A DNA stretch of 10,217 nt from Anaerolineae bacterium. Its GTDB lineage: Bacteria; Chloroflexota; Anaerolineae; Aggregatilineales; Aggregatilineaceae. Made by a program: the position numbers and the translations under genes. Positions 8,337-10,217 of this stretch are shown in pieces (position 1 is the first letter of the stretch; the number at the start of each line of letters is the position of its first letter). Under the pieces are notes generated by a model that was given only the letters and a program-made list of their open reading frames with translations, did not search any database and was not told the DNA's origin. Location: assembly GCA_016929355.1 (NCBI GenBank), contig JAFGJA010000136.1, positions 1-10,217 of the forward strand, written 5' to 3'.

Positions 8337-8427
8337 ACAGACCTGACTTTCTATGGTTTGGTAAACAGAGGGTATCTTCCCATATTTCCGACAAGAATGC
8401 TACTTTTTTGGCGGCATGGACAGTGTT

Positions 8428-8457
8428 ATCATAGGAGTGTTGTGGCACGCCTAGAAA
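8428..8457 (-). promoter_or_regulatory. Candidate promoter of the exporter operon
   Basis: On the minus strand TATGAT at 8433-8428 is a good -10 hexamer. TTTCTA at 8457-8452, 18 bases upstream, matches TTGACA at three of six positions. Transcription would start near 8421 and give a leader of about 85 bases before the GTG. I saw no convincing GGAAC/GTC pair of the kind used by many ECF sigma factors, so control by the neighbouring sigma factor is not visible here. Confidence 0.3.
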
Positions 8458-8463
8458 AGAAAG

Positions 8464-8493
8464 TGATCAATCCCGATTCTGATCGCGTATAAT
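8464..8493 (+). promoter_or_regulatory. Candidate housekeeping-type promoter of the sigma/anti-sigma genes
   Basis: TATAAT at 8488-8493 is a perfect -10 hexamer. With an 18-base spacer the -35 position is TGATCA (8464-8469), only three of six matches to TTGACA, so the promoter may need an activator or be weak. Transcription would begin near 8500 and leave an AT-rich leader of about 40 bases before the ATG at 8539. The ribosome site there is poor: AGG at 8524-8526, twelve bases before the start. Confidence 0.5.
8465..8484. repeat. Inverted repeat GATCA-N10-TGATC in the divergent region
   Basis: Arms at 8465-8469 and 8480-8484 are exact reverse complements. A second, smaller symmetry (AATC-CC-GATT, 8469-8478) lies between them. 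The element overlaps the weak -35 position and ends three bases before TATAAT, a common site for a dimeric repressor or activator. Five-base arms can arise by chance, and GATC is frequent in this DNA, so the call is tentative. Confidence 0.35.
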
Positions 8494-8538
8494 AATGTAT
8501 AGGGCGTTTAGAACTCCACCAACAGGTTAATATTTATT

Positions 8539-9117
8539 ATGGACGATGTCCTCTTAGTTCGCCGTGCGAAAGAAGGCGATGATCGCGCCGCTCGGCAGCT
8601 TTTTGAAAAATATCAACTGCGTACCTATCGCTTGGCGTTAGGGTTGTTGAGTGATCAAGAAGATGCTGAAGAAGTTGCGCAAGATGCGCTCACGTATGCC
8701 TTGCTGAACATTCACAAATATAAAGAAGACCTGAGTAGTTTTAGCACATGGCTCCACACTATTACGGTGAGCCGATCCCGTGATAAGCGGCGGCGCAAAA
8801 TCCTGCCGATCATTCCCATGACGCAATGGTTGGGGATGGGCAACCAGATTCGTGATCACACGCCTGGGCCAGAAGCCTTTGCCATGCGCCGCGAAACGGA
8901 AGGGGGCTTGTTGACGGCCCTTGATAAACTCAGTCCCAAACTCCGCGAAGCAATCGTGTTACGCTTTTACGCCGATTGTACGTATAAGGAGATGGGAGAG
9001 ATCATGGGCTGCTCTCTCAATACGGCGCGTTCGCGTCTGCGTTTAGCAATCGAAAAACTCCGGGCCCAATTGGGAGAAGAACAATTCCGATGGTTGGCAA
9101 CCGAAACCATCCGTTGA
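8539..9117 (+). CDS. ECF-type RNA polymerase sigma factor (sigma-70 family)
   Basis: This 192-residue protein has only the two domains kept by extracytoplasmic-function sigma factors. Sigma region 2 spans about 5-87 (LVRRAKEGDDRAARQLF, then DAEEVAQDAL at 42-51, a core-binding and -10 recognition signature, and STWLHTI at 69-75). A linker of about 35 residues follows, then sigma region 4 at about 124-178 with the helix-turn-helix YKEMGEIMGCSLNTARSRL at 149-167, which should contact the -35 element. Region 3 is absent, as expected. The start at 8539 places the opening helix as in other family members, although its ribosome site is weak. The next gene overlaps its end and looks like the cognate anti-sigma factor. 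It is transcribed divergently from the exporter operon, which makes that operon and its own promoter the first candidate targets. Confidence 0.92.
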   Translation: MDDVLLVRRAKEGDDRAARQLFEKYQLRTYRLALGLLSDQEDAEEVAQDALTYALLNIHKYKEDLSSFSTWLHTITVSRSRDKRRRKILPIIPMTQWLGMGNQIRDHTPGPEAFAMRRETEGGLLTALDKLSPKLREAIVLRFYADCTYKEMGEIMGCSLNTARSRLRLAIEKLRAQLGEEQFRWLATETIR

Positions 9118-10217
9118 ATCAACGGCATTATGACAAAAACACGTTAGAAGAATTTGTTTTAGGTCAATTGTTACCGGATGAGGAAGAACAAATCCGGCAG
9201 CATTTGGCAAGTTGCCCGTTGTGCCGGGCAACAGTGGCCGATATTCACGCTTTTTGCCAGCGTATCTCGTCCGAACTCACCCACGATCTGGAAGCGGCTA
9301 AACCTGGTCCTAACGTGAGTTTTGACCGGATCGCGGCGGAATGGCGCAAACCACCCCGCCGGGTAACATGGCTGTTCAAGCTGCAACAACTCGCACCGGG
9401 CGCATCGTATATCTTGTTGATCGCCCTGCTGACCACCGCCTTTGTGATGTTATTTCCTGCATCCGACACAACCGCGCTGGACAAACTCGATCTGGCACAT
9501 GATTATGATGGCCCGCCGGCCATTGTCGCCGCGATGACCGATGATGGGTTGGCAGTGGTCAAATTGGCCCCTGGTGAGATTGAAGCGCTCACCTATCTTG
9601 ACCATGTGCGCGATCCACGCAATCTACAATTCTCGCCCGATGGACAATGGTTAGCCTTTCAGGATCGCAGCACATTGCACATTATCCAACCGATGCATGA
9701 TGATGTGCGGATTCGCGTCTATGTACATGATCGGGCTGAGTGGGCATGGTCGCCGGACAGCCAAAAACTCGCCTATACGAACGGCATCGGCCAACTTTCC
9801 ATTTTTGATGTCAGCACCCGCACCAATCAGGTGATCGTTCCGGCGGAAGAATCAGCCTGGGGAATGCCGGTCTGGACCGATGACAGCACGCAAATCGCGT
9901 ATACGGTCATCCAACCCCTCAGCACTGACACGGCGGTGATTCGTCAGGGTATCTGGCGCATCATGCTCGATACGGGGTATCGCGTTGAGATAACGCGCAA
10001 TACTACCCCTGGCGAAAAATTGCTGGTCCCGGTTGATTGGAGCAGTGATAACACCACGCTGCTGGCCTGGGATATGAACGCCGGAACAGGTGAGCAGAAT
10101 CCCAATCTGTACCGCGTTGATGTGAACAATCACGAAGCTACCCCGCTTGCAGGTCATGCGCTGACTCAAGGATCGCGTTTAGCATGGCCGGTGAGCGCAT
10201 CAGATACAACGTTGGCG
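9090..10217 (+). CDS. Anti-sigma-factor-like membrane protein with TolB/PD40-type beta-propeller (3' end outside window)
   Basis: The frame is open from ATG 9090 to the right edge, giving 376 residues with no stop. Near the N terminus H38-x3-C42-x2-C45 is the zinc-binding signature of ZAS-type anti-sigma factors; His13, 25 residues earlier, could be the fourth ligand. The surrounding LEEFVLGQLLPDEEEQIRQH is typical of this domain. One membrane helix lies at about 105-123. The following part should be outside the membrane and carries repeated propeller-blade motifs of the S-P-D-G-x-x-L-A-F type at about 181-190, 220-229, 262-271 and 317-327. In the family, the N-terminal domain holds the sigma factor inactive at the membrane; here the propeller would be the sensor or ligand-binding part. 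The start overlaps the sigma gene by 28 bases, with GGAG 13 bases upstream. TTG at 9114, overlapping the sigma stop as TTGA, is an alternative start that keeps His13. Confidence 0.85.
   Translation, partial: MVGNRNHPLNQRHYDKNTLEEFVLGQLLPDEEEQIRQHLASCPLCRATVADIHAFCQRISSELTHDLEAAKPGPNVSFDRIAAEWRKPPRRVTWLFKLQQLAPGASYILLIALLTTAFVMLFPASDTTALDKLDLAHDYDGPPAIVAAMTDDGLAVVKLAPGEIEALTYLDHVRDPRNLQFSPDGQWLAFQDRSTLHIIQPMHDDVRIRVYVHDRAEWAWSPDSQKLAYTNGIGQLSIFDVSTRTNQVIVPAEESAWGMPVWTDDSTQIAYTVIQPLSTDTAVIRQGIWRIMLDTGYRVEITRNTTPGEKLLVPVDWSSDNTTLLAWDMNAGTGEQNPNLYRVDVNNHEATPLAGHALTQGSRLAWPVSASDTTLA

Noticed and set aside
8356..8366. Small palindrome GTTT-GGT-AAAC ahead of the adaptor gene
   Set aside because: Arms of four bases with a three-base centre are too short to support as an operator or structure without comparative data.
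8401..8410. Six-T tract in the divergent region as a terminator
   Set aside because: No stable hairpin precedes it on either strand, and it lies in the leader of the exporter operon.

Overview
The window looks like chromosomal DNA from a bacterium of the Chloroflexota (Anaerolineae-like). This is inferred from three things: the proline/threonine-rich linker of repeated PTPTP type in an exported protein, an adaptor and a beta-propeller protein that both act outside the cytoplasmic membrane, and a mid-range GC content. No 16S or other taxonomic marker is present. I saw no tRNA, rRNA, CRISPR array, transposase or prophage gene. Coding density is very high and nearly every gene junction overlaps.

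Region 1 (1-2569, + strand) holds the last bases of an upstream gene and a complete 845-residue membrane protein of the TgpA/DUF3488 transglutaminase-like type. It has seven N-terminal membrane segments, an extracytoplasmic transglutaminase core, a Pro/Thr linker, one more membrane helix and a cytoplasmic tail. A long hairpin at 2608-2639 separates it from the convergent operon.

Region 2 (2646-8336, - strand) is a four-gene exporter operon read right to left: a lipoprotein HlyD/MacA-like adaptor, a 951-residue permease with two FtsX halves, a MacB/LolD-type ATPase with an added C-terminal AbrB/SpoVT-like domain, and a second short MacB/LolD-type ATPase. The three junctions overlap by 4, 1 and 4 bases, so the genes are very probably co-transcribed and translationally coupled.

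Region 3 (8337-8538) is a 202-base divergent control region. It has a perfect TATAAT for the rightward genes, a weaker candidate promoter for the leftward operon and an inverted repeat (GATCA-N10-TGATC) inside the rightward promoter.

Region 4 (8539-10217, + strand) encodes an ECF-type RNA polymerase sigma factor. Overlapping it by 28 bases is a membrane anti-sigma-factor-like gene: a zinc-binding H-x3-C-x2-C motif, one membrane helix and an extracytoplasmic TolB/PD40-like beta-propeller that runs off the window. The most interesting reading is that a propeller-bearing anti-sigma factor senses something outside the membrane and controls the divergent exporter, whose ATPase carries an unexpected AbrB-like domain. 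That link is inference from gene order and is not proven by the sequence.
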